Below, piece after piece: positions 33,649-42,143 of a DNA stretch of 64,000 bases. The translations under genes and the position numbers were made by a program. The stretch comes from Saccharothrix syringae (GTDB lineage Bacteria > Actinomycetota > Actinomycetes > Mycobacteriales > Pseudonocardiaceae), in NCBI RefSeq assembly GCF_009498035.1, contig NZ_CP034550.1, positions 5,022,001 to 5,086,000 of the forward strand, written 5' to 3'. The notes below the pieces were generated by a model. It was not told where the DNA came from. It made no database searches and saw only the letters and a list, made by a program, of their open reading frames with translations. The number at the start of each line of letters is the position of its first letter. Within the stretch, counting starts at the first letter, position 1.

Positions 33649-35406
33649 TCAGGACGGCAGCTTCGCGGCGGCCACCGCCGCCAGGCGCTGTGCCCGGGGG
33701 CAGTACTCGATCCCCGGCCGGTCGCCCCCCACGGTCAGCTCCACCACGTCGATGTGGGTGCCCTGCGCCGAACCCCGCGGCCGGTGGGGGACGCTGACGG
33801 CGCAGCCCGTGCTCGACTCCCGGTCCACGTGCACGTACCCGGTGCGGCCGCCGACCTCGACCGGTTCACCCTCGATCAACTGCTGCGCGGGCTCCTGGTC
33901 GTAGCGCAGGTTGACGGCGGGCCCGCCGAGCGTGCTGTACCACTTGCACCCCCAGTGGCCGAACACGTTCACGGCCGAGCCGCCGTTGAACCCGGCCAGC
34001 GCGACGAGCGCTTCGTCGTCCAGCAGCGCGCAGGCGTCGACGTTGGCGAGCGAGCCGGCGGGGAACGGGACGGCGCGCCGCGGGATGGGGCCGCCGCGCA
34101 GCACCTCCAGCACGCTGCCCGTCGCGGACTCGACCACCGCGCAGAGGTCCACCGGGGGGTTCGCCAGCTTCGCCGTCACGCGGACGGCGTACGCGTCGTC
34201 CACCACCACGGTGCGGTCGCACTCCTCGCTGGAGCCGGCCTCCACCACGACGTCCAGCGGTCCTCCCTGCACGGCGCGGGACGTCCGGGTGATCAGCTGG
34301 ATCTCCACGTCGACCGGTTTGACGGCGCGGACGTCGACCAGGGCGTCGCAGCGGTTGAAGTTGCCGTACGTGGTGGACACCCGGGTCGGGCCGAACCGGC
34401 GCAGCTCCTCCTGGTCGATCAACGCGCAGGGGTCGGCGGTGCGCTCGTCGCCGACGAGGCCGCCGGCGGAGGCGGACGTCTGCGCCGCCGGCGCCCGGTA
34501 CGGCCAGGTGAGCACCGCCGCGCTGAGCGCCACGACGAACGCGATCCCCGCGGCGGCCCGGAAGGCGGGACGGCGCCGGACCGGGACGCGGGCGGGGCGG
34601 GGTACCGGCGGCTCCCACTCGCCGACGACCTCCTTGAGGCGGGCCCGGACCTCGTCGGCGGTCGGCCTCGCGGCGGGCCGCGGTCGCAGCATGTCCGCCA
34701 GCAGCGGGGCGAGGGGACCCGCCCGGCGCATCGGCCGGACCTCGCCGCGCCGGACGCGTTCCAGCACCTCGTGCGCCTCGCCGTCGCCGAACGGCGGCGT
34801 GCCCTCGACCGCGGCGAACAGCGTGGCGCCGAGCGAGAAGACGTCCGAGGCCCGGCTCGCCGGGTACCCGCCCGCCACCTCGGGCGAGGTGTACGCGGGC
34901 GTGCCGGTGACCCGGCCGTCGTCGGTCCGGGTCACCTCGCGCCAGAGGGAGACGCCGAAGTCGGTCAGCTTGGCCAGGTCGTCGTCGGTGACCAGGACGT
35001 TGCCCGGCTTCACGTCGCGGTGCACGATGTTCTTCGCGTGCACGGCGGCCAGCGCGCTCGCGACCTGCACCCCGATCCTCGCCACCCGCTCCGGCGGCAG
35101 CGGTCCGCCCGCCGCGAGCACCCGGTCCAGGCTCTCCGCCGGCACGTACTCCATGACGAGCCAGCAGTCGTCGGCGTCGACGGTGTCGAAGACCGAGACC
35201 GCGTTCGGGTGGTTCACCTGCGCGGCGGTCTCGGCCTCGCGGCGGAACCGCGCCCGCTCGGCGTGGTCGGCCGCCGCGTGGGGCCGCTTGAGCGCCACCC
35301 GCCGCTTGAGCTTCCGGTCGAACGCGGCCCAGACGACACCGCCGGACCCGGAGCCGCGGGCGTCCTCCAACTCGTAGCGCCCGCCGATGACATCCCCCGT
35401 ACGCAC
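33649..35406 (-). CDS. Transmembrane Ser/Thr kinase with two DUF3558-like outer domains
   Basis: This 585-residue kinase has the glycine loop GSGSGGVV (18-25), Lys40, HRDVKPGNVLV, DFGVSL and GTPAYTSPE. A membrane helix near residues 303-320 leads to an extracytoplasmic half with two similar modules, each opening with a 'D(P/A)CALLD..' pattern (ADPCALIDQEELRRFG and VDACALLDDEALVALAG) and containing a later Cys. These resemble the DUF3558 lipoprotein fold. GTG 35406 starts the kinase directly and has no clear ribosome site. The FHA protein upstream on the same strand is a candidate phospho-reader of this kinase (inference). Confidence 0.88.
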   Translation of the reverse strand: MRTGDVIGGRYELEDARGSGSGGVVWAAFDRKLKRRVALKRPHAAADHAERARFRREAETAAQVNHPNAVSVFDTVDADDCWLVMEYVPAESLDRVLAAGGPLPPERVARIGVQVASALAAVHAKNIVHRDVKPGNVLVTDDDLAKLTDFGVSLWREVTRTDDGRVTGTPAYTSPEVAGGYPASRASDVFSLGATLFAAVEGTPPFGDGEAHEVLERVRRGEVRPMRRAGPLAPLLADMLRPRPAARPTADEVRARLKEVVGEWEPPVPRPARVPVRRRPAFRAAAGIAFVVALSAAVLTWPYRAPAAQTSASAGGLVGDERTADPCALIDQEELRRFGPTRVSTTYGNFNRCDALVDVRAVKPVDVEIQLITRTSRAVQGGPLDVVVEAGSSEECDRTVVVDDAYAVRVTAKLANPPVDLCAVVESATGSVLEVLRGGPIPRRAVPFPAGSLANVDACALLDDEALVALAGFNGGSAVNVFGHWGCKWYSTLGGPAVNLRYDQEPAQQLIEGEPVEVGGRTGYVHVDRESSTGCAVSVPHRPRGSAQGTHIDVVELTVGGDRPGIEYCPRAQRLAAVAAAKLPS

Positions 35407-35610
35407 GGTTCGCAGCGTAGGGAACGCGTTTGCCGGCCGTCTCCGATTTCGCCCGGCCAATTCACCGCGAACTGGCCCGATGCGCGGAGTTTCACCCGAT
35501 GGGAGTCACTTGACCATTGCTCACGTTGTCGAACGTGAAATTGTTGCAGTCCACCCGAGGTGTCAAAGCGCGAATATCGGAATGCGTCCGCGGTCGGACG
35601 TCGGCCTCGA

Positions 35611-36366
35611 TCAGGAAAGGGGGTCCAGCAGCGCCAGGTCCGGCGGCACGAGCGTGGTCGACAGGACGAGTTCGCGCAGCAGGTTGTCGTTGAGCGCGTT
35701 GCCGACGGGTTCGCCGACCTCCTCGCGCAGCAGCCCGTGCACGCCCGCCGCGGACAGCCTGGCCCGGACGTCGGCGACCATGTGCTCGACCCGCTTGACG
35801 CCCCAGCCCGCGTCCGGCTGGAGCTCGTGCAGGATCTCGGCGGCGTGCTGGCGCGACACCGGCTGCGGGTTGGCCTCGTGCAGCAGGTAGCGCTGCCCCA
35901 GCACGACCAGCAGCAGGTGCTCGTCCGGCGTGAGCCGCCACCGCCTCGGCGGCTGGGTCACGCTGGAGTGCCGGGTCGTCGGGCGGCCGCCGTCCTCGCC
36001 GGCGACGTACAGCTCCAGCAGGTGCTCGCGGTCGTGGGAGCCGCGGATGAACAGCGGCGTGTAGCCGTCGCCCAGCGGCACCGGGTCCTCGTCGCGGAAC
36101 AGCCACCGGGTCCTGGGCAGGCGGATGGGCAGCCGCCCGGTGTTGGTGACCCACCACCGGCCCGCGCGGCGCGTCAGCAGGCCGTGCAGGCGGCTCACCC
36201 GCGGGTCGGTCTCGCCGACGCACAGGTCCACGTCCGGCCGGTTGCGGCCGAACCGCACGCTGCGCCCCTCGACGGGGTTGACGCTGATCCTCCCGCTCAG
36301 CGCGAGCGCGACGACGGCTCCGGGCGCGGTGAACGGCACGTCGCGCGCCAGGCTTTCGGTGTCCAT
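35611..36366 (-). CDS. FHA-domain protein with C-terminal helical domain
   Basis: This 251-residue protein has an FHA phosphothreonine-binding core at about residues 30-105: GR at 40-41, SRLH at 58-61 and VTNTG around 75, all key positions. The C-terminal half (RLTPDEHLLLVVLGQRYL, then VKRVEHMVADVRARL) is helical and may be a winged-helix or interaction domain. ATG 36366 follows GAGGAGG. It is encoded about 200 bp upstream of the sensor kinase on the same strand. It is divergent from the PL7 lyase. Confidence 0.85.
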   Translation of the reverse strand: MDTESLARDVPFTAPGAVVALALSGRISVNPVEGRSVRFGRNRPDVDLCVGETDPRVSRLHGLLTRRAGRWWVTNTGRLPIRLPRTRWLFRDEDPVPLGDGYTPLFIRGSHDREHLLELYVAGEDGGRPTTRHSSVTQPPRRWRLTPDEHLLLVVLGQRYLLHEANPQPVSRQHAAEILHELQPDAGWGVKRVEHMVADVRARLSAAGVHGLLREEVGEPVGNALNDNLLRELVLSTTLVPPDLALLDPLS

Positions 36367-36447
36367 GCCGGCCTCCTCGGGTCGCCGCGCAGTGTCGCCG
36401 GGTCGCGTCGGGACCCCTCCCGGGGCGGTCCTGTTCCGTACTGCCCC

Positions 36448-37629
36448 ATGATTACCCGAACGACGCGTTTCACAAGGCCCGCGGTCCACGCCGCGGTGTT
36501 CTCGGCGGTGCTGCTCGCCGTTCCCGCGGCCCACGCGGCGCCCCAGGAGGGCTACCCGGTGGCGGAGGTGACCGCGAGCGACCACGACGGGAACGTCCCG
36601 GCGAACACGCTCGACAACGACCTGGGCACGCGGTGGTCCGCGCACGGCGACGGCGCGTGGATCCGGTACGACCTCGGCACCGCGAAGGCGGTGGCCGCGG
36701 TCGCCATCGCGTGGCGCGACGGCGACGTGCGGACGGCCTACTTCGACATCGAGACCTCCCAGGACGGCACGACGTGGGTCCCGGCGGCGGTCGGGCTGCG
36801 CAGCCGACCCACCCTCGCCCAGGAGCCCTACGACATCCCGGACGTCACGACCCGGTACGTGCGGGTCGTCGGCCACGGCAACTCCTCGGGCAACGGGTGG
36901 AACTCCGTCACCGAGGTCGACGTCCTGGGGGCCGACGCCCCCGGCGGCGGCTGCACGCGGCCCTCCGACGTGCTGGACCTGGCGAACTGGAAGATCACGC
37001 TGCCCGTCGACGACCCGAACCGGTCGGGCAGCCAGCCGCTGGAGGTCAGGCAGCCGCAGCTCGACGGCTACGCGCTCGACCCGTGGTTCGTGCCGGCGCC
37101 GGACTGCGCGGGCGTGCGGTTCCGCAACCCCGTCAACGGCCTGACCACGCAGAACAGCAGCTACTCGCGGTCGGAGCTGCGCGAGATGACCGACGGCGGC
37201 AGCGCGTCGGCGGCGTGGTCGTCGACCTCGGGCACCCACACCATGGTCGTCGACCAGGCGATCAACCACCTGCCCAACGACAAGCCGCACGTCGTCGCCG
37301 GCCAGATCCACGACTCCGACGACGACGTGGCGGTGTTCCGGCTGGAGGGCACGAAGCTCTACGTCACCAACGGCGACACCACGCACCACAAGCTGATCAC
37401 CGACAACTACGCCCTCGGCACCCGTTTCCAGGCGAAGTTCGTGGTGAGCGGCGGGCAGGTCAAGGCTTACTACAACGGCGTCCTCCAGACCACGATCAGC
37501 CGGTCGTTCAGCGGCGCCTACTTCAAGGCCGGCGTCTACACGCAGGCCAACTGCGGCAATTCCAGCCCGTGCGACAGCGGAAACTACGGCGAGGTGACGA
37601 TCTACGGCGTCACCGTGACCCACTCCTGA
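36448..37629 (+). CDS. Secreted PL7 alginate lyase with F5/8-type (CBM32-like) domain
   Basis: This 393-residue exported enzyme has a signal peptide ending near AAHAA. Residues about 35-165 form an F5/8 type C carbohydrate-binding domain (NTLDNDLGTRWSAHGDG, WNSVTEVDVLG), joined by a Gly/Cys linker to a PL7 beta-jelly-roll. All three PL7 signatures are present: RSELRE with Arg241, QIH with Gln287 and His289, and YFKAG starting at Tyr358. It depolymerises alginate outside the cell. ATG 36448 is the only good start. The partner lyase is PL6 at 32158. Confidence 0.93.
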   Translation: MITRTTRFTRPAVHAAVFSAVLLAVPAAHAAPQEGYPVAEVTASDHDGNVPANTLDNDLGTRWSAHGDGAWIRYDLGTAKAVAAVAIAWRDGDVRTAYFDIETSQDGTTWVPAAVGLRSRPTLAQEPYDIPDVTTRYVRVVGHGNSSGNGWNSVTEVDVLGADAPGGGCTRPSDVLDLANWKITLPVDDPNRSGSQPLEVRQPQLDGYALDPWFVPAPDCAGVRFRNPVNGLTTQNSSYSRSELREMTDGGSASAAWSSTSGTHTMVVDQAINHLPNDKPHVVAGQIHDSDDDVAVFRLEGTKLYVTNGDTTHHKLITDNYALGTRFQAKFVVSGGQVKAYYNGVLQTTISRSFSGAYFKAGVYTQANCGNSSPCDSGNYGEVTIYGVTVTHS

Positions 37630-37635
37630 GCCGAA

Positions 37636-37663
37636 CGGCCCCGGCGCCGGCGCGCCGGGGCCG
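37636..37663 (+). terminator. Terminator after the PL7 lyase
   Basis: CGGCCCCGGCG and CGCCGGGGCCG form a perfect 11-bp stem with a 6-base loop just after the PL7 stop. Confidence 0.75.
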
Positions 37664-37721
37664 CCCGAATTCGTGAAAGCGGTCGGGAGGGGTCCCCGGC
37701 CATTCCCGCCACGCTGCGCGC

Positions 37722-38021
37722 ATGAGCGATATCCAACTGACCATCGACGACCTCCACGGGATGCTCGACAGCCACCGCTCGCTGCACGACGACCTGACCG
37801 AGACCAACGAGCAGAGCCGGTTGCTCGCGCAGGTCCGGCCACCGATGCCGGACCCGGCGACCACCTCCTTCGTCACCGCGGCCTGCCAGGCGGGCCGGGC
37901 CTACCTCGACTCGGTCGAGACGACCCGGCAGGAGCTGCAGACGCGGATCGCGGAGTTGCGGGCGTCGATCGAGCAGTACCGGAAGACCGAGCAGGCGACC
38001 ACGGACACCTTCAAGGGGTAG
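37722..38021 (+). CDS. WXG100/ESX-type small secreted protein
   Basis: This 99-residue, all-helical protein comprises two long helices with a Pro-rich turn (RPPMPDPATTS) in the middle. It ends with QYRKTEQ, which fits the YxxxD/E type VII secretion signal. It lies first in a cassette with a PPE-like protein and an EspG-like chaperone. These features support an ESX substrate, even though the central WxG is not obvious. The start ATG 37722 lies about 90 bp after the PL7 stop, behind a terminator. Confidence 0.6.
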   Translation: MSDIQLTIDDLHGMLDSHRSLHDDLTETNEQSRLLAQVRPPMPDPATTSFVTAACQAGRAYLDSVETTRQELQTRIAELRASIEQYRKTEQATTDTFKG

Positions 38022-38026
38022 CGGTG

Positions 38027-39298
38027 ATGGCGGAACCGAGCGGGTACGAGATCTGGCTGATGGTGTCGCAGGGCGCGAGCCCCGACGAGCTGAACCGGGC
38101 CGCGGACGTGTCGGAGGAGGCGCGCACGCGCATCCAGGCCCTCGCCGACGAACTGCGCCGGCTCACCGCCAAGGCGCAGGAGCACTGGCAGGGCGAGGCG
38201 TCGGACCGGGCGGCACAGGCCGAGCAGCCGATCGAGCAGGCCCTCCAGCGCGCGCAGGAGACGCTGGGCCGGACCGACGCCTCGTGGCGGACCCAGGCGC
38301 AGAACTACGGCCGCCTCCGGCAGCAGGTGATGCCGATGGCGACGGCACAGCCGCCGGAGCTGACCCTCTTCGACGAGCTGACGCCGTGGGACACCGACAA
38401 CGAGATCGCGCGCAAGGAGTGGTTCGAGGCCGATGCCCACAACCGCCGCGTCTACGGGGAGTACGCCGCGATGACGGGCCAGAACCAGGCGGTGCTGCCG
38501 CAGATGGCCCAGGCCCCGGGCGGCGTGTTGGCCGCGGACACGGCGGTGCAAGCCACGAGCGGCCCCGGCGTGCGGTCGGCGGCGTCCGCGCCGCCGCAGG
38601 TCGGGGGTGCGGGCGCGGGCGCGGGTGCCACCTCGCCCTCGTCGGCGGGGTCGGGCGGCGGTGAGAAGACCTCCGCGCCGCCGGTGACGGGTGCGGCCGG
38701 CACCGACGACAACGCCTCCGCGCGGCCGTCGACGAGCGGCGGCGGCAAGACCTCGCTCAGCAACACCGGCGGCGGTGACGGGGGTCTCGGCCTCGCCGGC
38801 CGGGGACCGGGCGTCCAGGGGCCCGCCGCGCCCGGACCCGCCGCGCCGAGGCCGTCGGGTGACCGGACGACGATCGCCGACTGGTCCGCCGCCGGTGTGC
38901 CGGGCGGCCTGCCGATCACGGCGCCCCCGCCGTCGGCCAGGGACACCGCGCACAAGGCGAACGGCCCGAAGGGCGACCACCTGGCCGGTGCCGCCCCGGT
39001 GCTCCCGGGCGGGGTCGGCATCGTCGACCCGACCGGCACCAGGGGGCAGCGGGGTGCCCCGGGCGACCGCTCCGCCGTCGTGGGCAGGGCCCCGGCCGCC
39101 GTCCCGGTCGCGGCCGGTGCCCGCGGCGCGGCCGGCCGGGCCGGGACGGCCGGCGCGGGCGGGTTCGCGCCGCACGCCGCGCACTCGCGTGGGGACGAGG
39201 ACGGGGAGCACAAGCGCACCGTGTACCTGGAGGAGGACGCGGACGCGCTCATCGGCCGGCTGCCCGGCAGCGTGGCGCCAGTGATCGGGGAGGACTGA
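38027..39298 (+). CDS. PPE/WXG-like ESX secretion substrate
   Basis: This 423-residue protein has a helical N-terminal domain of about 170 residues with a WxG turn (EHWQGEASD). A long low-complexity Gly/Ala/Pro/Ser-rich region follows, then a C-terminus VYLEEDADALIGRLPGS and APVIGED. That tail is typical of PPE-like proteins in Pseudonocardiaceae. It probably dimerises with the 99-aa protein and is exported by a type VII system encoded elsewhere. ATG 38027 follows AAGGGG; GTG 38024 is also possible. Its stop overlaps the EspG-like start. Confidence 0.75.
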   Translation: MAEPSGYEIWLMVSQGASPDELNRAADVSEEARTRIQALADELRRLTAKAQEHWQGEASDRAAQAEQPIEQALQRAQETLGRTDASWRTQAQNYGRLRQQVMPMATAQPPELTLFDELTPWDTDNEIARKEWFEADAHNRRVYGEYAAMTGQNQAVLPQMAQAPGGVLAADTAVQATSGPGVRSAASAPPQVGGAGAGAGATSPSSAGSGGGEKTSAPPVTGAAGTDDNASARPSTSGGGKTSLSNTGGGDGGLGLAGRGPGVQGPAAPGPAAPRPSGDRTTIADWSAAGVPGGLPITAPPPSARDTAHKANGPKGDHLAGAAPVLPGGVGIVDPTGTRGQRGAPGDRSAVVGRAPAAVPVAAGARGAAGRAGTAGAGGFAPHAAHSRGDEDGEHKRTVYLEEDADALIGRLPGSVAPVIGED

Positions 39299-39954
39299 TG
39301 TTGCGCGCACCGGTGGTGTTGTCCGACACGGCGTTCGACGTGCTGTGGCACCACGACGACCTGGGGGAGCACCACACGGTGCTGCACGTGCCGCCCGCCG
39401 GGGCCAACACCCTGGAGGTCGAGCAGGCGCTCCACCGCGAGGGCGTGCCGGTCGACGAGGCGCTGGAGGCGTTGCGGGTGCTCGCGTTCGCGGACTTCGA
39501 GTGCTTCGGCTGGATCGCGTTCAACCGCGGGAGCACGCTGCCGGTCGTCGTCGCCACGGCCGGGCGGCACGGCGTCATCGCGGTGCGGGACAACGGTCAC
39601 GTGCGGCTCGACGCGGTGCGCGGCGATCCGTCGGACACGCTCGTGGCGTGCCTGCCGGAGGTGCGGCCCGGTCGGGGATCGTCGATCAACGCCCGGGCCG
39701 AGGAGGCCCGGGGGTCACGGGCGCTGGTCGAGCTGATGCGGCGCCCGCGCGCCGGCGTCGCCAAGCTCTTCGCGGCCAGGCGCGACCGGTACGGGCGGCG
39801 CCGGCGCTCGGCGTCGTTCGTCACCACGATCGACTGCCCGGACGGCCGCTGGCTGGTCGTCCGCTACACCGACGGGCACGGCCAGGGCTGGGTGCACGCC
39901 ACGCCCGCGACCCGCCCGATCATCAGGGAGTGGCTTCACCGGCTCGGCGACTGA
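39298..39954 (+). CDS. EspG-like ESX secretion-associated chaperone
   Basis: This 218-residue protein is of the EspG family: LSDTAFDVLWHHDDLGEHHT at the N-terminus, a central FNRGSTLPVVVATAGRHGVI strand pair and a C-terminal FVTTIDCPDGRWLVV sheet. EspG proteins bind PE-PPE-like pairs in the cytosol and hold them soluble for export. ATG 39298 overlaps the preceding TGA, so it is translationally coupled to its presumed client. A terminator follows. Confidence 0.75.
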   Translation: MLRAPVVLSDTAFDVLWHHDDLGEHHTVLHVPPAGANTLEVEQALHREGVPVDEALEALRVLAFADFECFGWIAFNRGSTLPVVVATAGRHGVIAVRDNGHVRLDAVRGDPSDTLVACLPEVRPGRGSSINARAEEARGSRALVELMRRPRAGVAKLFAARRDRYGRRRRSASFVTTIDCPDGRWLVVRYTDGHGQGWVHATPATRPIIREWLHRLGD

Positions 39955-39962
39955 CCGGGGGT

Positions 39963-39992
39963 GCGGAGCGGCGAGCCGACCCGCCGCTCCGC
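39963..39992. terminator. Bidirectional terminator after the ESX cassette
   Basis: GCGGAGCGGCG and CGCCGCTCCGC form an 11-bp stem with an 8-base loop, between the convergent EspG-like and ABC permease genes. Confidence 0.7.
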
Positions 39993-40005
39993 CTCCGGGG
40001 AAGCG

Positions 40006-40650
40006 CTAGGCGTCCCGCCTGACGAACGCCGCGGCCGCCACCGCACCGGCCACCACCACCCAGGCGCACAGCACCGCCGCGCCGGGCACGTCGGCCGCCG
40101 TGGTCCGGTAGAGCTGCGCGCCGACGCGCCCGGGCAGGTACTCGGCCACCCGGGTCACCGCGGCCAGCAGCGGCGAGACCAGCAGCACCAGGGTCAGCAC
40201 GGCGACCAGTGCGCCGACGACGTCCCGGGTCAGGGTCGCCACCGCGTGCGCGAAGAACCCGACCAGCACCAGGTACACCACCGCGCCGGCGGCGGGACCG
40301 ACCCCCACGCCCGGCAGCACCGCAGCGACCCCGCCGACCGCCGACACCGCCGTCAGCGAGGCGACCACCAGGTACGCCACCCCCTTGCCCGCCAGCAGCA
40401 ACCCCCGGCGCGGCACGCTGAGCAGCGTCGTCCGGACCTGGCCGTCGGCGTACTCGCCGCCCACCGCCAGCACCCCGAGCAGGACCACCCCGGCCTGCCC
40501 GTACTCGACCGCGCGCAGCCCCGACTCGACGGGGGCCACCAGGCCCGCCAACCCCACCGTGACGAGGACGGTGAGAACGGCGCTCGTGACCACGGCGGGC
40601 AGCGTGCGCAGCTTGTCCAGCTCCGCCAGCACGACGTCGCGGAACCTCAT
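40006..40650 (-). CDS. ABC transporter permease (ABC-2 type), second
   Basis: This 214-residue protein has about six hydrophobic helices (AVVTSAVLTVLVTVGLAGLV, VVASLTAVSAVGGVAAVLPG and so on). It follows a basic head MRFRDVVLAELDKLRTLP and contains GGEYADGQVRTTL, typical of ABC-2 permeases. ATG 40650 overlaps the stop of the first permease (ATGA). It is the last gene of the lacI-kinase-regulator-ABC operon. The substrate is unknown. Confidence 0.85.
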   Translation of the reverse strand: MRFRDVVLAELDKLRTLPAVVTSAVLTVLVTVGLAGLVAPVESGLRAVEYGQAGVVLLGVLAVGGEYADGQVRTTLLSVPRRGLLLAGKGVAYLVVASLTAVSAVGGVAAVLPGVGVGPAAGAVVYLVLVGFFAHAVATLTRDVVGALVAVLTLVLLVSPLLAAVTRVAEYLPGRVGAQLYRTTAADVPGAAVLCAWVVVAGAVAAAAFVRRDA

Positions 40651-41384
40651 GCCACGTCCCGCCGCGCGAAGGCGAACCCGGCGACCAGCACCAGCACCGC
40701 CGCCCACACCGCCATGGTCACGCCGCCGGCCACCGGGGACAGCATGTCCTCGGCCGCGTAGCGGTCGACGAACATCTGCGCCCCGGCCACGTCGGGCAGG
40801 TACCTGGCCAGCGGCGTGACCTTGGTCAGCAGGTAGGTGGCCGAGACCAGCGACGAGTTGGCGATGAACAGCACCAGCGGCACGACCGCGGTGCGCGTGA
40901 GGGTGCCGACGGCGAACGCGATCAGCGCGGTGAACACCCAGAACAGCACCGCCCCCGCCACCCGCCAACCGAGGTCGGGCAGCGCGTCGAACGCCGGCCG
41001 CCCGGCCGCCGCCTCGGCCACCGACACCGCGGCGACCACCGTCACCAGGGCCAGGAACGCGGACACCGCCACCAGCACGACGGCCTTCGCCGCCAGCAGC
41101 ACCCCGCGCCGGGGCACGCACAGCAGGCTGGTGGCGAGCTGCCGGCCGCCCCCGCCGTCGGCGGGGCCGGCGGCGTACTCGCCGGTGATGATCAGCACGC
41201 CCAGCACCAGCACCCCGATGGTGCCGAACGGGACGGTGACGAACCCGAACCCCGGCGTGGCGTACGGCCCGCGGGCGTTCAGCACGGCGATCCCGGTGGT
41301 GCCGAGCACGCTGATCCCGGCGGCGACCCAGGTCGACGGCAGGCCCAGCAGCTTGCCGAACTCGGCGCGGACGGCGTTCAGCAC
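40647..41384 (-). CDS. ABC transporter permease (ABC-2 type), first
   Basis: This 245-residue membrane protein has the same layout as its neighbour: a basic head (VRAEFGKLLGLPSTW), six hydrophobic helices, and TGEYAAG followed by a Gly-rich insert and SLLCVPRRG. The two permeases are probably a heterodimer. GTG 41384 overlaps the end of the ATPase gene. It likely exports a peptide, lipid or drug with the adjacent ATPase. Confidence 0.85.
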   Translation of the reverse strand: MLNAVRAEFGKLLGLPSTWVAAGISVLGTTGIAVLNARGPYATPGFGFVTVPFGTIGVLVLGVLIITGEYAAGPADGGGGRQLATSLLCVPRRGVLLAAKAVVLVAVSAFLALVTVVAAVSVAEAAAGRPAFDALPDLGWRVAGAVLFWVFTALIAFAVGTLTRTAVVPLVLFIANSSLVSATYLLTKVTPLARYLPDVAGAQMFVDRYAAEDMLSPVAGGVTMAVWAAVLVLVAGFAFARRDVA

Positions 41385-42085
41385 GGCCGCTCCCGGTCGA
41401 GCAGGGCGAAGAACGCGTCCTCCAGCGACGCGTGGCCCGCGGTGACCTCGCTGGTCGTGCCGCGGGTGACGACCTGGCCGGCGTTGATCACCACGAGGTC
41501 GTCGGCGGTGACCGCGACCTCGGCCATCACGTGGCTGGACAGCAGCACGGTGCGGCCCTCGGCGGCGCGGTCGCGCAGGAGACCGCGCACCCAGCGGATG
41601 CCCTCGGGGTCGAGGCCGTTGAGCGGTTCGTCCAGCACCAGCACGGCCGGGTCGCCCAGCAGCGCCGCGGCGATGGCCAGCCGGCGGCCCATGCCCAGCG
41701 AGTAGGTCCGGACCCGCTTGCGCGCCGCGTCGGCGAGGCCGACGACGTCCAGCACCTCGTCCACGCGCGAGCGGGGGATGCCGTTGCTGCGAGCCACCCA
41801 CGACAGGTGGGCGCGGCCGGTGCGGGAGCGGTGCGCGCCGCTGCCCTCCAGCACCGCGCCGACGGTGCGCAGCGGGTGGCGCAGCTCCCGGTAGCGGACC
41901 CCGGCGACCAGCGCCGTGCCCGCGTCGGGGGAGTCGAGGCCGAGCAGGACGCGCAGCGTGGACGACTTGCCGGCCCCGTTCGGGCCGAGGAAACCGGTGA
42001 CGCGGCCGGGGAGCGCGGTGAAGCCGACGTCGCGCACGACGGCCCGGCCGCCGTGCTTCTTGGTCAGGTGGGCGATCTCGATCAC
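41378..42085 (-). CDS. ABC transporter ATP-binding protein
   Basis: This protein of about 235 residues has the full ABC set: Walker A GPNGAGKSS near residue 34, signature YSLGMGRR near 130, and Walker B VLVLDEPLNGLDPEG near 150, plus the switch His (LSSHVM). I take GTG 42085, which gives the family-like start IEIAHLTKKHGG. ATG 42121 adds 12 residues without a ribosome site. It lies directly after the response regulator and before two permeases, a layout common for stress- or antibiotic-responsive exporters. Confidence 0.9.
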   Translation of the reverse strand: MIEIAHLTKKHGGRAVVRDVGFTALPGRVTGFLGPNGAGKSSTLRVLLGLDSPDAGTALVAGVRYRELRHPLRTVGAVLEGSGAHRSRTGRAHLSWVARSNGIPRSRVDEVLDVVGLADAARKRVRTYSLGMGRRLAIAAALLGDPAVLVLDEPLNGLDPEGIRWVRGLLRDRAAEGRTVLLSSHVMAEVAVTADDLVVINAGQVVTRGTTSEVTAGHASLEDAFFALLDRERPC

Positions 42086-42143
42086 GACGCCCAGGTTCGG
42101 GCCGCGCGCCCGGCGGGGCATCGGCCAAAGGTTGACACCCGGC

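Noticed and set aside
35560..36447. N-terminal extension of the PL7 lyase by about 296 residues
   Set aside because: The extension is antisense to the FHA gene; the signal peptide begins at ATG 36448.
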